Positions 1 to 9,174 of a DNA stretch of 64,000 bases are shown piece after piece (within the stretch, counting starts at the first letter, position 1; every line of letters starts with the position of its first letter). The DNA is taken from positions 124,001-188,000 of the forward strand of contig NZ_MSCT01000010.1 of the NCBI RefSeq assembly GCF_001921865.1, written 5' to 3'. The notes beneath the pieces were generated by a model. The model had not been told where the DNA came from. It saw only the letters and a program-made list of their open reading frames with translations, and made no database searches. The stretch comes from Pseudomonas chlororaphis. GTDB lineage: Bacteria; Pseudomonadota; Gammaproteobacteria; Pseudomonadales; Pseudomonadaceae. A program made the translations under genes and the position numbers.

Positions 1-907
1 CCTTGATCAGCCGGCCCTCGGCGACCGCGGGGATGTTGTAGGCGTTGGCCCAGTTTTTCGCGCTCATCTCCAGCCAGTAGTCGAACTGCCCGGCCTTGAG
101 CGCTTCCAGGGCCACGGTGTTGTCGCGGAAGTAGTCGGTGGCCATGACGTCGAAGTTGAACTGGCCGCGGTTGAGCGGCAGGTCCTTGGCCCAGTAGTCC
201 TTGACCCGTTCGTAGCGCACCGAGCGTCCGGCCTTCACCTGCGCCACCTTGTACGGGCCGCTGCCAAGGGGAACCTCCAGGTTGCCCTTGGAAAAATCGC
301 GGTGTTCCCACCAGTGCTTGGGCAATACCGGGAGCTGGCCGAGAATCAGCGGCAGCTCGCGGTTGTTGCTGTGCTTGAACTTGAAAAGCACCTTGAGCGG
401 GTCTTCGGCGATCACGTCCGCGACGTCGGCGTAGTAGCCGCGGTACATCGGCGCGCCGGCTTTCATCAGGGTCTGGAAACTGAACACCACGTCCTCGGCG
501 CGCATTGGATGGCCGTCGTGGAAGCGGGCCTCGGGGCGCAGGTAGAAACGCACCCAGCTGTTGTCCGGGGCTTTCTCGATCTGCCCGGCGACCAGGCCGT
601 ATTCGGTGAAGGGTTCGTCCAGGCTCTGGCGCATCAGGGTGTCGTAGATCAGGCCGATGTTGTCCGCCGACACGCCTTTGTTGATGAACGGGTTGAGGCT
701 GTCGAAGCTGCCGAAACCCGCTTCGCGAAAGGTGCCGCCCTTGGGCGCGTCCGGGTTCACGTAGTCGAAGTGCTTGAAGTTCGCCGGGTACTTCGGTGGT
801 TCGTTATACAGGGTCAGGGCATGTTGCGGGGCGGCCTGGGCGAGGCAGGCGATTCCCGCCAGCAGCACGCCGCCGGCCCGCAGGAGCAGGGCACGCGAGA
901 GCATCAT
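1..907 (-). CDS. nppA2: Peptide ABC transporter solute-binding protein, family 5 (3' end outside window)
   Basis: This is a periplasmic binding protein of a peptide/opine ABC importer (SBP_bac_5, YejA-like). About 302 codons are visible and the C-terminal half lies beyond position 1. The start ATG at 907 overlaps the TGA of the upstream paralogue (906-904) in an ATGA junction, so the pair is translationally coupled. The N-terminus is a signal peptide (MMLSRALLLRAGG, hydrophobic core, ending AQA). The mature part has the family blocks NPDAPKGGT, LRPEARFHDG and PLGSGPYKV. In P. aeruginosa the corresponding pair belongs to the Npp/Yej-type importer for peptides and peptidyl-nucleoside antibiotics; permease and ATPase genes would be expected further left. 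The symbol rests on remembered synteny. Confidence 0.85.
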   Translation of the reverse strand, partial: MMLSRALLLRAGGVLLAGIACLAQAAPQHALTLYNEPPKYPANFKHFDYVNPDAPKGGTFREAGFGSFDSLNPFINKGVSADNIGLIYDTLMRQSLDEPFTEYGLVAGQIEKAPDNSWVRFYLRPEARFHDGHPMRAEDVVFSFQTLMKAGAPMYRGYYADVADVIAEDPLKVLFKFKHSNNRELPLILGQLPVLPKHWWEHRDFSKGNLEVPLGSGPYKVAQVKAGRSVRYERVKDYWAKDLPLNRGQFNFDVMATDYFRDNTVALEALKAGQFDYWLEMSAKNWANAYNIPAVAEGRLIK

Positions 908-2733
908 TGGGCTTTCTCCAGGGACTTCAGCCACCAGGCGCCGAGGCCCAGTTGGTAGGGCGGCGTGGTGACGAAGGCGAACCGGTTGCGGTACGCCAGG
1001 CGGTGATAGTTGAGGTACCAGTTGGGGATGATGTAGTGCTGCCACAGCAGCACGCGATCCAGGGCCCGACCGGCGGCCAGTTGCTCGTCGCGGTTTTGCG
1101 CGGCGAGCAGTTGTTCCAGCAGGTGATCGACGATGGGGTTGGCGATGCCCGCATAGTTCTTGCTGCCCTTGACCCCGACCTGGCTGGAGTGGAAGTACTG
1201 CCATTGTTCCAGGCCCGGGCTCAGGGTCTGGTTGAGGGTCATGAGGATCATGTCGAAATCGAACTGGTCCAGGCGCTGCTTGTACTGCGCCCGGTCGACG
1301 GTGCGCAGGCGCGCGTCGATGCCGATGCTGGTCAGGTTCTCGATGTAGGGCTGGAGGATCCGTTCCAGGTTCGGGTTGACCAGCAGCAGCTCGAAGCGCA
1401 GCGGTTGCCCGGCGCTGTCGACCAGGCGCTGGCCGTTGAGCTTCCAGCCGGCTTCGGCCAGCAGGCCCAGGGCCCGGCGCAGGGTCGAGCGCGGAATGCC
1501 GCGGCCGTCGGTCTGCGGCAGGCTGAACGGCTGGGTGAACAGGCTGGCGGGCAATTGCTCGCGGTAGGGCGAGAGCAGCAGCCATTCATGGCCCACCGGC
1601 AGGCCGCTGGCGGCGAACTCGCTGTTGGGGTAGTAGCTGGTCGCTCGCTTGTAGGCGCCGCTGAACAGGGTGCGGTTGGTCCACTCGAAATCGAACATCA
1701 GGCCCAGGGCTTCGCGGACCTTGGCGTTGGCGAAGGTGCTGCGCCGGGTGTTCATGAACAGGCCCTGGGTCTGCGTGGGAATCTGGTGCGCCACCTGGGC
1801 CTTGATGATGTCGCCGCGATTGACCGCGGGAAAGGTGTAGCCGTTGGCCCAGTTCTTCGCCTGGTGTTCGATATAGATGTCGAACTCGCCGGCCTTGAAC
1901 GCCTCGAAGGCCACGTCGCTGTCGTGGTAGAACTCCACCGCGACCTTGTTGAAGTTGTTGAAGCCGCGATTGACCGGCAGGTCCTTGCCCCAGTAGTCCT
2001 TGACCCGCTCGAACACCAGCGAGCGTCCCGGTTGCACCCGGGTGATGCGGTAAGGGCCGCTACCCAGCGGCGGCTCGAAGGTGGTGGCCTTGAAATCGCG
2101 GTCCTTCCAGTAGTGCTGCGGCAGCACCGGCAATTCGCCCAGGCGCAGGATCAGCAGCGGGTTGCCGGCGCGCTTGAACACAAAGCGAATGCGCAGTGGG
2201 CCGAGGATGTCGACCCGCTGCACTTCCTGCAGGTTGGTGCGGTATTGCGGATGGCCTTCCTTGAGCAGCAGCCGGTAGGAAAACGCCACGTCGTAGGCGG
2301 TGATCGGCTTGCCGTCGTGGAAGCGCGCCTCGGGGCGCAGGTTGAACACCACCCAGCTGCGGTCCTCGCTGTATTCGACGGAGCGGGCGATCAGCCCGTA
2401 GCTGGAGGTCGGCTCGTCGCCGGACGGCGCGTACTGGCCAGTGCCGACCATCAGCGGCTCGTTCAGCTCGTTGACCCCGTACTGCAGGAAGTTCGGCGTG
2501 GCCACCGGGCTGGTGCCCTTGAAGGTGTAGGGGTTGAGGGTGTCGAAGGTGCCGAACGCCATGACCCGCAAGGTCCCGCCTTTGGGCGCGGCGGGGTTGA
2601 CCCAGTCGTAATGGGTGAATTTCGTGGGGTACTTGAGCGTGCCGAACTGCGCGTAACCATGACTTTCAGTGATCGTTGCGCTTGCGGGAAAGCTCAAGGC
2701 CAGACTGATGAGGGACAGGAGGAGGGGACGCAT
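904..2733 (-). CDS. nppA1: Peptide ABC transporter solute-binding protein, family 5
   Basis: A complete periplasmic solute-binding protein of 609 residues, the usual size for YejA-type family-5 proteins. ATG at 2733 is preferred over an in-frame TTG at 2736. It opens with a signal peptide (MRPLLLSLISLALSFPASA). Family blocks seen are NPAAPKGGT, LRPEARFHDGKPITAYDVAF and PPLGSGPYRITRV. It is clearly paralogous to the next gene at 907-1, which it overlaps by 4 nt. Two binding proteins in tandem suggest that one importer accepts different peptide ligands. The assignment as the first Npp binding protein is by analogy to P. aeruginosa. Confidence 0.88.
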   Translation of the reverse strand: MRPLLLSLISLALSFPASATITESHGYAQFGTLKYPTKFTHYDWVNPAAPKGGTLRVMAFGTFDTLNPYTFKGTSPVATPNFLQYGVNELNEPLMVGTGQYAPSGDEPTSSYGLIARSVEYSEDRSWVVFNLRPEARFHDGKPITAYDVAFSYRLLLKEGHPQYRTNLQEVQRVDILGPLRIRFVFKRAGNPLLILRLGELPVLPQHYWKDRDFKATTFEPPLGSGPYRITRVQPGRSLVFERVKDYWGKDLPVNRGFNNFNKVAVEFYHDSDVAFEAFKAGEFDIYIEHQAKNWANGYTFPAVNRGDIIKAQVAHQIPTQTQGLFMNTRRSTFANAKVREALGLMFDFEWTNRTLFSGAYKRATSYYPNSEFAASGLPVGHEWLLLSPYREQLPASLFTQPFSLPQTDGRGIPRSTLRRALGLLAEAGWKLNGQRLVDSAGQPLRFELLLVNPNLERILQPYIENLTSIGIDARLRTVDRAQYKQRLDQFDFDMILMTLNQTLSPGLEQWQYFHSSQVGVKGSKNYAGIANPIVDHLLEQLLAAQNRDEQLAAGRALDRVLLWQHYIIPNWYLNYHRLAYRNRFAFVTTPPYQLGLGAWWLKSLEKAQ

Positions 2734-2801
2734 CAAGGCAGAGATCCGATCCAGGCGGCTTGGGCTTGTTGCTCGGTACAGTAACAGCTTGTATCGACAG
2801 G

Positions 2802-2824
2802 AAAAAGGCCGCCCCCGAGCGGCC
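2802..2824 (-). terminator. Rho-independent terminator between mltD and the peptide-binding genes
   Basis: On the minus strand a 6-bp GC stem (GGCCGC paired with GCGGCC, positions 2807-2812 and 2819-2824) is followed by five T residues (2806-2802). It lies downstream of mltD and its REP cluster and 69 bp upstream of the start of the peptide-binding gene, so it separates the two transcription units. Confidence 0.7.
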
Positions 2825-2914
2825 AGCGCATTTGCCCGCGGTCGCCGCCCAAAGGTACAGCCAGCCGACCCGTTTGCGGGGATCTGGCGGGCCTCGGAGG
2901 GCCTGCGGCCCTGG

Positions 2915-3080
2915 CGCAGCCTGCGGCAGCGGCTACAAGGGAATCAGCCCATACACGGGAATTCAACGGCCACCCCAATCCCTGTAGCCGCTGCCGAAGG
3001 CTGCGCACGACCGGTACGGTCGCCAGGATCTGACGGACACAGGAGGACCTTGGGCCCTATCGCAGCCTGCGACGGCTACA
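2915..3080. repeat. REP cluster, GTAGCC class
   Basis: Inverted copies of the same short palindromic unit flank this stretch. One arm ending GGCAGCGGCTACA is at 2915-2937, the opposite arm starting TGTAGCCGCTGCCGAAGG is at 2983, and a further reverse arm ends in ACGGCTACA at 3080. The same unit recurs at 28698-29062 and 62846-62900. It occupies the 365-bp gap between mltD and the peptide-binding gene; apart from the terminator at 2802-2824 nothing else is visible there. Confidence 0.8.
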
Positions 3081-3098
3081 GATAGGGCTTGGGGGGAA

Positions 3099-4550
3099 TC
3101 AATGAGGCAGGTAGACGGTCAGCATCTGGCCGGGCTTGAGAGCCTGGCCGGCGCGGGGGTTCCAGCGCTTGAGGTGCTGCATCTCGACGTTGAAGCGCTT
3201 GGCCACCATGTACAGCGAATCGCCTTGCTTGACCTTGTACTGGGTCGACTTCTTGTCGGCGCTGGCGACCATGGTTTTCTTGCCGGACGCCTTGGCGTTG
3301 GTCTTGGTGCTGGCTTTGCGGGTGTCCTGCATGACCAGGGTCTGGCCGACCTTGAGGTTCTTGCCGCTGAGCTTGTTCCAGCGTTGCAGGTCCTTGACGT
3401 CGACCTTGTTGGCCTTGGCGATCTGCGACAGGTTGTCGCCGCGCTTGACCCGGTAGCTGCGCTTGGCCTGGGCCATTTCGCGGCTGTCGGCCCCCTCGAA
3501 CACCGGCTTGAACGAACGCTGGCTGATGAGTTCTTCGGGTTTCATGGTCGACAGGCTGGCGCTCAGCAGTTGCGCCTTGGACGTCGGCACCAGCAGATGC
3601 TGGGGACCGTCGATGGTGGTGCGCTGCTTGAAGGCCGGGTTGAGCTGGAACAGCTCGTCTTCGTCGATATTGGCCACCGCGGCGACCTTGGACAGGTCCA
3701 TGCGCTGGTTGATTTCGACGACCTGGAAATAAGGTTCGTTGGCGATCGGGTTGAGGTTCACGCCGTAGGCTTCGGGCGCCAGCACCACCTGGGACAGGGC
3801 CAGCAACTTGGGCACATAGGCTTGGGTTTCGGCCGGCAGCGGCAGGTTCCAGTAGTCGGTGGGCAGGCCGAGCTTCTCGTTGCGCTCGATGGCCCGGCTG
3901 ACCGTGCCTTCGCCGGCGTTGTAGGCCGCCAGGGCCAGCAGCCAGTCGCCGTTGAACATGTCGTGCAGGCGGGTCAGGTAATCCATGGCCGCGGTGGTCG
4001 AGGCGGTGATATCGCGACGGCCATCGTAGAAACGGGTCTGGCGCAGGTTGAAGGAGCGGCCGGTGGACGGGATGAACTGCCAGAGGCCCACCGCGTCGGC
4101 CCGGGAATAGGCCATCGGGTTGTAGGCGCTCTCGATCACCGGCAGCAGGGCCAGCTCCAGCGGCATGTTGCGTTCTTCAAGACGTTCGACGATGTAGTGG
4201 ATATAGAGGCTGCCGCGTTCGCTGGCGTTCTCGAGAAACGAGGGGTTGCTGGCGAACCACAGGCGCTGTTGCTCGATGCGCGGGTTGACGCCGATGCCGT
4301 CCTGCAACTGGAAACCTTCGCGCATGCGCGCCCAGACGTCCTGGGGCAATTGCGGGCTGGGCTTCTCGCTCAGCCAGATGGGTTTCTGCTTGATGCGGGC
4401 GTTGAAATTCTGGGTATGCGAAGCGTCGGTTTGCGGGACGTGGCTCGTGCTCTGACAGCCCGCCAGAGTGGCGGACACAGCCACCGCGATGGCTTGAGCC
4501 AACCGCGTCAATGCGTCTGAATTGATGGATTTACGAATAGATGACGACAT
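3099..4550 (-). CDS. mltD: Membrane-bound lytic murein transglycosylase D
   Basis: Outer-membrane lipoprotein that cleaves the MurNAc-GlcNAc bond of peptidoglycan, giving 1,6-anhydromuropeptides. It has 483 residues starting at ATG 4550; a longer TTG reading is unlikely because it would bury the signal peptide. A lipoprotein signal ends in the lipobox LAGC. The SLT domain carries the catalytic glutamate in the motif ESAYNP, followed by GLWQFIPSTGR and AYNAGEG. Two LysM domains close the protein, beginning YRVKRGDNLSQIA and YKVKQGDSLYMVA; they bind glycan strands. Neighbour gloB upstream matches the order known in other pseudomonads. Confidence 0.95.
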   Translation of the reverse strand: MSSSIRKSINSDALTRLAQAIAVAVSATLAGCQSTSHVPQTDASHTQNFNARIKQKPIWLSEKPSPQLPQDVWARMREGFQLQDGIGVNPRIEQQRLWFASNPSFLENASERGSLYIHYIVERLEERNMPLELALLPVIESAYNPMAYSRADAVGLWQFIPSTGRSFNLRQTRFYDGRRDITASTTAAMDYLTRLHDMFNGDWLLALAAYNAGEGTVSRAIERNEKLGLPTDYWNLPLPAETQAYVPKLLALSQVVLAPEAYGVNLNPIANEPYFQVVEINQRMDLSKVAAVANIDEDELFQLNPAFKQRTTIDGPQHLLVPTSKAQLLSASLSTMKPEELISQRSFKPVFEGADSREMAQAKRSYRVKRGDNLSQIAKANKVDVKDLQRWNKLSGKNLKVGQTLVMQDTRKASTKTNAKASGKKTMVASADKKSTQYKVKQGDSLYMVAKRFNVEMQHLKRWNPRAGQALKPGQMLTVYLPH

Positions 4551-4649
4551 TGGCTGGAAGTAAGTTCCGGGCAAAAATGTCGGGCGATTCTAGAAAGCGC
4601 ACCCGACGCGGTCAACCATTCAGAATTTTCGTATCAGACCCACCCCTGC

Positions 4650-5417
4650 TTAGAACGTATCTTTCCAGGCCCGCAACGCCGCAAAAACCGCACTCTGAGC
4701 CCGGTTATCGAGGCCGCTCCGTTCGTCCGCTTTTTGTTTAACGGATGTTTCGCCCGTGCGCAGGAACGGGTTGGTGAGTTTTTCCAGGGCCAGGGTCGAG
4801 GGCAGGGTCATGCGCCCGTTTTCCCGCAGTTCGCTGACTTTGCGCAGGCGTTCGGCGATGTCAACGTTGTCCGGTTCCACCGCCTGGGCGAAACGCAGGT
4901 TGCTCAGGGTGTATTCGTGGGTGCAGTACACCAGGGTGTCTTCGGGCAGGGCCGCCAGTCGGCTCAGCGAGTGGTGCATCTGTTCCGGCGTGCCCTCGAA
5001 CAGGCGCCCGCAGCCGGCGGCGAACAGGGTGTCGCCACAGAACAGCAGGCCATGATGGTAGTAGGCGATATGGCCCAGGGTGTGCCCGGGCACCGCGTAG
5101 ACGTCGAAGTCCCAGCCCAGGATGTTGGCCCGGTCGTTGTCGCTCAGCGCCACGTCGCGCCCCGGGATGTTTTCGTTGGCCGGGCCCCAGACCTTGGCGC
5201 CGCTGGCTTTTTTCAGCCGTTCGACACCGCCGACATGGTCGTGGTGGTGATGGGTCACCAGGATATCGCTCAGTACCCAGCCCGGGTGCCGGGCGAGCCA
5301 GGCTTCCACCGGCGCGGCGTCACCCGGGTCGACCACCGCGCAACGCTGATTGCGATGATCCTGTAACAACCAGATGTAGTTATCGGTGAACGCGGGCAGG
5401 GCACTGATCTGTATCAT
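4650..5417 (-). CDS. gloB: Hydroxyacylglutathione hydrolase (glyoxalase II)
   Basis: Second enzyme of methylglyoxal detoxification: hydrolyses S-D-lactoylglutathione to D-lactate and glutathione in the cytoplasm. It has 255 residues from ATG 5417 ([16 protein letters not shown]); an in-frame extension to 5483 would run into the divergent gene and is rejected. The metallo-beta-lactamase fold is shown by the dinuclear-metal motif [10 protein letters not shown] and by [10 protein letters not shown] and [13 protein letters not shown]. The substrate-binding tail typical of glyoxalase II is present. It is divergent from the methyltransferase gene, with 65 bp between the starts. Confidence 0.95.
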   Translation of the reverse strand: MIQISALPAFTDNYIWLLQDHRNQRCAVVDPGDAAPVEAWLARHPGWVLSDILVTHHHHDHVGGVERLKKASGAKVWGPANENIPGRDVALSDNDRANILGWDFDVYAVPGHTLGHIAYYHHGLLFCGDTLFAAGCGRLFEGTPEQMHHSLSRLAALPEDTLVYCTHEYTLSNLRFAQAVEPDNVDIAERLRKVSELRENGRMTLPSTLALEKLTNPFLRTGETSVKQKADERSGLDNRAQSAVFAALRAWKDTF

Positions 5418-5482
5418 CGTTGGAGTCGCCAAGCGGAAAACATTGGCGCATCTTAGAACTTCTTGGCGGGTTGGAGAATGCA

Positions 5483-6247
5483 ATGACCGATAAAGCGTTC
5501 GCTCAGGCCGATCCTGACTGGCTGGACCTGATCAGTTCGGCCCGTGAGTGGCTGTCCGGCCCCCTGGGGCAATTTCTCCTGGACGAAGAGCGGCGCATGC
5601 TCGACGACGAGCTGGGGCGTTTCTTCGGCGGTTACCTGGTGCATTACGGCCCGTCGGCGCAGACCCCGCCGGCAGCACCCCAGGTGCAGCGCAACGTTCG
5701 CCTGGGCGCGCCGCTGCCCGGCGTCGAGATCGTCTGCGAGGAACAGGCCTGGCCGCTCAGCGAGCATGCCGCCGATGTGGTGGTGTTGCAGCATGGCCTG
5801 GATTTCTGCCTGTCGCCCCACGGCCTGCTGCGCGAAGCCGCCAGCGCCGTACGGCCCGGCGGGCACCTGCTGATCGTCGGCATCAACCCCTGGAGCAGTT
5901 GGGGCCTGCGCCACGTGTTCGCCCACGACGCCTTGGGCAAGGCGCGTTGCATCTCCCCGTCGCGGGTCGCCGACTGGCTGAACCTGCTGGGCTTCGCGCT
6001 GGAGAAACGCCGCTTCGGGTGCTATCGTCCGCCGCTCGCTTCGGCGGCCTGGCAGGCGCGGCTCGCTGGCTGGGAGCGCAAGGCCGGCGACTGGCAACTG
6101 TCTGGCGGCGGCTTTTATCTGCTGGTGGCGCGCAAGATCGTGGTCGGCCTGCGCCCTGTGCGCCAGGTGCGCCGCGAACCGATGGGCAAGCTGGTGCCGT
6201 TGCCGATGGCCAAGGTCAACCGCCGGCACAGCGATCCTCCTCTTTAA
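5483..6247 (+). CDS. SAM-dependent methyltransferase, class I
   Basis: Predicted cytoplasmic methyltransferase of 254 residues. ATG 5483 follows a purine-rich GGAGA ribosome site. The motif-I region is atypical, but LVHYGPSAQ, the block [22 protein letters not shown] and [18 protein letters not shown] match the Methyltransf_11-like proteins that sit between gloB and rnhA in pseudomonads. The substrate is not evident; the gene is known only as a conserved neighbour of rnhA and dnaQ. Confidence 0.8.
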   Translation: MTDKAFAQADPDWLDLISSAREWLSGPLGQFLLDEERRMLDDELGRFFGGYLVHYGPSAQTPPAAPQVQRNVRLGAPLPGVEIVCEEQAWPLSEHAADVVVLQHGLDFCLSPHGLLREAASAVRPGGHLLIVGINPWSSWGLRHVFAHDALGKARCISPSRVADWLNLLGFALEKRRFGCYRPPLASAAWQARLAGWERKAGDWQLSGGGFYLLVARKIVVGLRPVRQVRREPMGKLVPLPMAKVNRRHSDPPL

Positions 6248-6329
6248 ATCAGTCGGGCCGAGCGGCCCGGCTTCGGTGTTGCCGATCGGCGATCGGCAAG
6301 CCACAGGTATTTTCGATTGGAAGTCTGGC

Positions 6330-6782
6330 ATGAGCGATAGCGTAGAAATCTTCACCGACGGCGCCTGCAAGGGCAATCCTGGCCCGGGGGGCTGGGGCGC
6401 ACTGCTGGTATTCAAGGGTGTGGAGAAGGAACTCTGGGGCGGCGAAGCCAACACCACCAACAACCGCATGGAGCTGATGGCGGCGATCCGTGGCCTGGAG
6501 GAGCTCAAGCGTGAGTGCCAGGTGCTGCTGGTCACCGACTCGCAGTATGTGATGAAGGGCATCAACGAGTGGATGGCCAACTGGAAAAAGCGCGGCTGGA
6601 AAACCGCGGCCAAGGAACCGGTGAAGAACGCCGACCTGTGGCAGCAGCTCGACGAGCAGGTCAACCGCCACCAGGTCACCTGGAAATGGGTGCGTGGCCA
6701 TACCGGGCACCACGGTAACGAACGGGCCGACCAACTGGCCAACCGTGGCGTCGACGAAGTGCGCGGCTACAAGCAGGCTTGA
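6330..6782 (+). CDS. rnhA: Ribonuclease HI
   Basis: Endonuclease that removes the RNA strand of RNA-DNA hybrids during replication and R-loop clearance. It has 150 residues from ATG 6330 ([13 protein letters not shown]); a start at 6276 adds unrelated residues. All four acidic catalytic positions are visible: Asp10 in FTDGAC, Glu in NNRMELMA, Asp in VTDSQYV and Asp in NERADQLAN. It is followed, 28 bp away, by a convergent gene. Partner replication gene dnaQ lies 1.6 kb downstream, separated by two minus-strand genes; in many proteobacteria rnhA and dnaQ are adjacent. Confidence 0.97.
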   Translation: MSDSVEIFTDGACKGNPGPGGWGALLVFKGVEKELWGGEANTTNNRMELMAAIRGLEELKRECQVLLVTDSQYVMKGINEWMANWKKRGWKTAAKEPVKNADLWQQLDEQVNRHQVTWKWVRGHTGHHGNERADQLANRGVDEVRGYKQA

Positions 6783-6810
6783 TGCCGCGCGGGGTACTTC
6801 GCGCCCGTCG

Positions 6811-7761
6811 TCAGTTGCAACGCAGCGGCCGTTCGAGCCGCTGCTTCACGTCCCGCATGGCGCGGGGCGAATCCACCAGCACCGCATCCATCTTCAGGCA
6901 GGCGGCGGCCCGGTAATCCTCGGCGCTGTTGACGCCGATCGCCAGCATCCCGACCTTGCCCGCGGACTGGAAACAGTCCACCGCCGCGGGCGTCCACAGC
7001 CTTGCGTCAACCTTGGAGCGGGCTTCGCCCAGGGTGAAGGTTTCGACCAGTTGCACCGGGCGCCGGTACTCGAAGGCCACCCACGTGCCCGGCGCGGGCG
7101 GCGCCGCGCAGTCATGGGCGAGGGCGACGCCGGCCAGCCGGTCGCGGGTGCCGTCCCTGGACTCGAACAGGCGGGCCTTGGGGTACTGCGCGAACGCCTG
7201 CTGATAACTGGCATCGGTGGAGTAGATCAGCACCCGGTTCCAGGCGTGCAGCCGCTCCAGCAACTGGGCGACGGCTTGGGCCTGGGGGCCGGCCGGCAGG
7301 GCCTTCATGTCGAGAATCACCGGCACGTTCTCGGGGATCGCCGCCAGCGCCTGTTGCAGCGATGGAATGGGCAGCGCCTGGGCGCGATAGGGAAAACTCA
7401 CCTGGCCATCGGCCGCCGTGTGCTTGAAGTTCCAGCCGGCATTCAACTGTTGCAACTGCGCCAGGGTTTTCTCGCTGACCGTGCCGGATTGTCCGGTGTT
7501 GGCGCTGAGGTCGGCCGGGCGATAGAGCACCGGCACGCCGTCGCGGCTCAGTTGCACCGTGAGCCAGAGCATGTCGACCTGGTTGCGCAGGGCATTGTCG
7601 ATGGCCAGCAGGGTGTTCTCCGGAAAGTCCGCGGCGCCGCCGCGATGGGCGACGATCAGCGGCGGCTGCCCAGCGTCGGGGCCGGTCGCGGGAAGGGAAG
7701 AGCAACCACTGATGAAGGCCGCGGCCAGCAGCAGTGGGATGATCTGTCGAGTTTCGGGCAT
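6811..7761 (-). CDS. GDPD-fold lipoprotein, probably catalytically inactive
   Basis: A 316-residue protein of the glycerophosphodiester phosphodiesterase family, exported as a lipoprotein (lipobox ISGC, Cys20). The first family motif is intact (AHRGGAADFPENT, His39). The next motif, normally E-x-D before the V-x-L-T-x-DG block, reads MLWLTVQLSRDG with Trp66 and Thr68 instead of the metal-binding Glu and Asp. The second catalytic His-Asp, normally after VPV, reads VPVLYRP (Arg81). The third acidic position is LDMK instead of the usual E-x-K. The fold is recognisable but the metal site is not, so a binding or regulatory role is more likely than hydrolysis. It is convergent with rnhA. Confidence 0.8.
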   Translation of the reverse strand: MPETRQIIPLLLAAAFISGCSSLPATGPDAGQPPLIVAHRGGAADFPENTLLAIDNALRNQVDMLWLTVQLSRDGVPVLYRPADLSANTGQSGTVSEKTLAQLQQLNAGWNFKHTAADGQVSFPYRAQALPIPSLQQALAAIPENVPVILDMKALPAGPQAQAVAQLLERLHAWNRVLIYSTDASYQQAFAQYPKARLFESRDGTRDRLAGVALAHDCAAPPAPGTWVAFEYRRPVQLVETFTLGEARSKVDARLWTPAAVDCFQSAGKVGMLAIGVNSAEDYRAAACLKMDAVLVDSPRAMRDVKQRLERPLRCN

Positions 7762-7905
7762 GAGAGGCGATCTCCAAAGGTCCGGGGCTGGGCGGCGCCA
7801 ATGCTGGCTCGCCCGAGTGGGCCGTACGGTAGCGCAATGGCCGCCGTTATTTAAACAAACGCGTCATGGGCGGGGCGAGTTAGCGCGGACGTAAGAAAGG
7901 CCGGC

Positions 7906-8229
7906 TCAAAGCGTGAGGATGGCACTGGCCAGTTGCAGGTCTGAGTAGGGCGCCGCCTCGAATCGCTGGCGAATATGCCGTAGGGCGGTCTCCAGTTGGG
8001 CGCCGCGAATATCACCGGCGCTGGCAACGAAGGCGGCAGCATCGGTCTTGGCCGCGAGCACCCGCTTGTCGTCCTTGAACGAACCGCTGAGGTTGGCGGT
8101 GTTGCGGGTCGAGCTGAGGGTCAGGCTCATGCCGATATCGGTACTGATCACCAGGCTCGTGGCCTGGCCGACGGAGGCCAGCAGGCAAGCGCAGAGCAGC
8201 AACGGCAGGCGGGTTTTTCGGGGTGTCAT
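7906..8229 (-). CDS. DUF2388 family exported protein
   Basis: Small secreted or periplasmic protein of 107 residues, of unknown function, with a clear signal peptide (MTPRKTRLPLLLCACLLAS, cleavage near GQA). The mature part STDIGMSLTLSSTRNTA and the C-terminal AAPYSDLQLASAIL fit the Pseudomonas family DUF2388. It sits between the GDPD-like lipoprotein and dnaQ, transcribed opposite to dnaQ. A weak Fur-box-like sequence lies about 73 bp upstream of its start. Confidence 0.75.
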   Translation of the reverse strand: MTPRKTRLPLLLCACLLASVGQATSLVISTDIGMSLTLSSTRNTANLSGSFKDDKRVLAAKTDAAAFVASAGDIRGAQLETALRHIRQRFEAAPYSDLQLASAILTL

Positions 8230-8301
8230 GACAGGGGCGGTCCGCTGGAAGTATCGCCGGGCACCCTAGCAACCCGCCGCGCGGCGAACTTTATGAGCTT
8301 T

Positions 8302-8320
8302 GCTAATGATTGTTAAAAAC
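8302..8320 (-). promoter_or_regulatory. Weak Fur-box-like sequence upstream of the DUF2388 gene
   Basis: Read on the minus strand, the 19-mer aligns with the Fur consensus at 13 of 19 positions by hand count, with one half (AATCATTA) perfect and the other poor. It lies between the divergent DUF2388 and dnaQ genes. A chance match in an AT-rich promoter region is a serious alternative. Confidence 0.25.
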
Positions 8321-8421
8321 TGCACACGCAGGCGGCGCCGATCCGGCAGGCGCGTCATGTCGCGACGAGCGTGCTAAAATCCCGCGCTTTGAAACACTTC
8401 CAGCGTTGAGAACTGACCCTG

Positions 8422-9174
8422 ATGGCCAACAGATCTGTTGTACTCGATACCGAAACCACCGGCATGCCGGTGACCGACGGCCACCGGATCATTGAAATCG
8501 GTTGCGTCGAGTTGATCGGACGGCGCCTGACCGGTCGGCATTTCCACGTCTACCTGCAACCGGATCGCGAGAGCGACGAGGGTGCGATCGGCGTCCACGG
8601 CATCACCAACGAATTCCTGGTGGGCAAGCCGCGCTTCGCCGAAGTCGCCGACGAGTTCTTCGAGTTCATCGAGGGTGCGCGGCTGATCATCCATAACGCG
8701 GCGTTCGACGTTGGCTTCATCAACAACGAATTCGCCCTGATGGGCCAGCACGACCGCGCCGACATCACCCAGCACTGCAGCATCCTCGACACCCTGTTGA
8801 TGGCCCGGGAACGCCACCCTGGCCAGCGCAACAGCCTCGATGCCTTGTGCAAGCGCTACGATGTCGACAACTCCGGCCGCGAACTGCACGGCGCCTTGCT
8901 CGACTCGGAGATTCTCGCCGACGTCTACCTGACCATGACCGGCGGCCAGACCAGCCTGTCGCTGGCCGGCAACGACTCGGACGGCGGCGACGGCATGGGC
9001 AGCCGCGCGGGCGTTATCCGGCGCTTGTCGGCAGAGCGTCAGCCGGGGCGAATCCTGCGGGCCAGCGAGGCCGAGCTGGCCGAGCATCTGTCGCGGCTGG
9101 AAGTGATCGCCAAGTCCGCCGGCGCTCCGGCGCTCTGGACCCAACTGCTCGAAGCAGAGGCCCAGCAGTCGTAG
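8422..9174 (+). CDS. dnaQ: DNA polymerase III epsilon subunit (3'-5' proofreading exonuclease)
   Basis: Proofreading subunit of the replicative polymerase core. It has 250 residues, the normal size. Exo motifs of the DEDDh family are visible: Exo I VLDTETTGM with Asp9 and Glu11, Exo II HNAAFDVGF, and Exo III HGALLDSEILADVY with the catalytic His and Asp. The C-terminal segment contains the short tail that binds the alpha subunit. A -10-like TAAAAT (within gtgctaaaatccc) lies about 50 bp upstream. The gene order dnaQ then ldcA matches other pseudomonads. Confidence 0.96.
   Translation: MANRSVVLDTETTGMPVTDGHRIIEIGCVELIGRRLTGRHFHVYLQPDRESDEGAIGVHGITNEFLVGKPRFAEVADEFFEFIEGARLIIHNAAFDVGFINNEFALMGQHDRADITQHCSILDTLLMARERHPGQRNSLDALCKRYDVDNSGRELHGALLDSEILADVYLTMTGGQTSLSLAGNDSDGGDGMGSRAGVIRRLSAERQPGRILRASEAELAEHLSRLEVIAKSAGAPALWTQLLEAEAQQS

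Noticed and set aside
796..2784. Long plus-strand open frame of over 600 codons
   Set aside because: It is antisense to the clear peptide-binding protein at 904-2733; long antisense frames are common in high-GC DNA.
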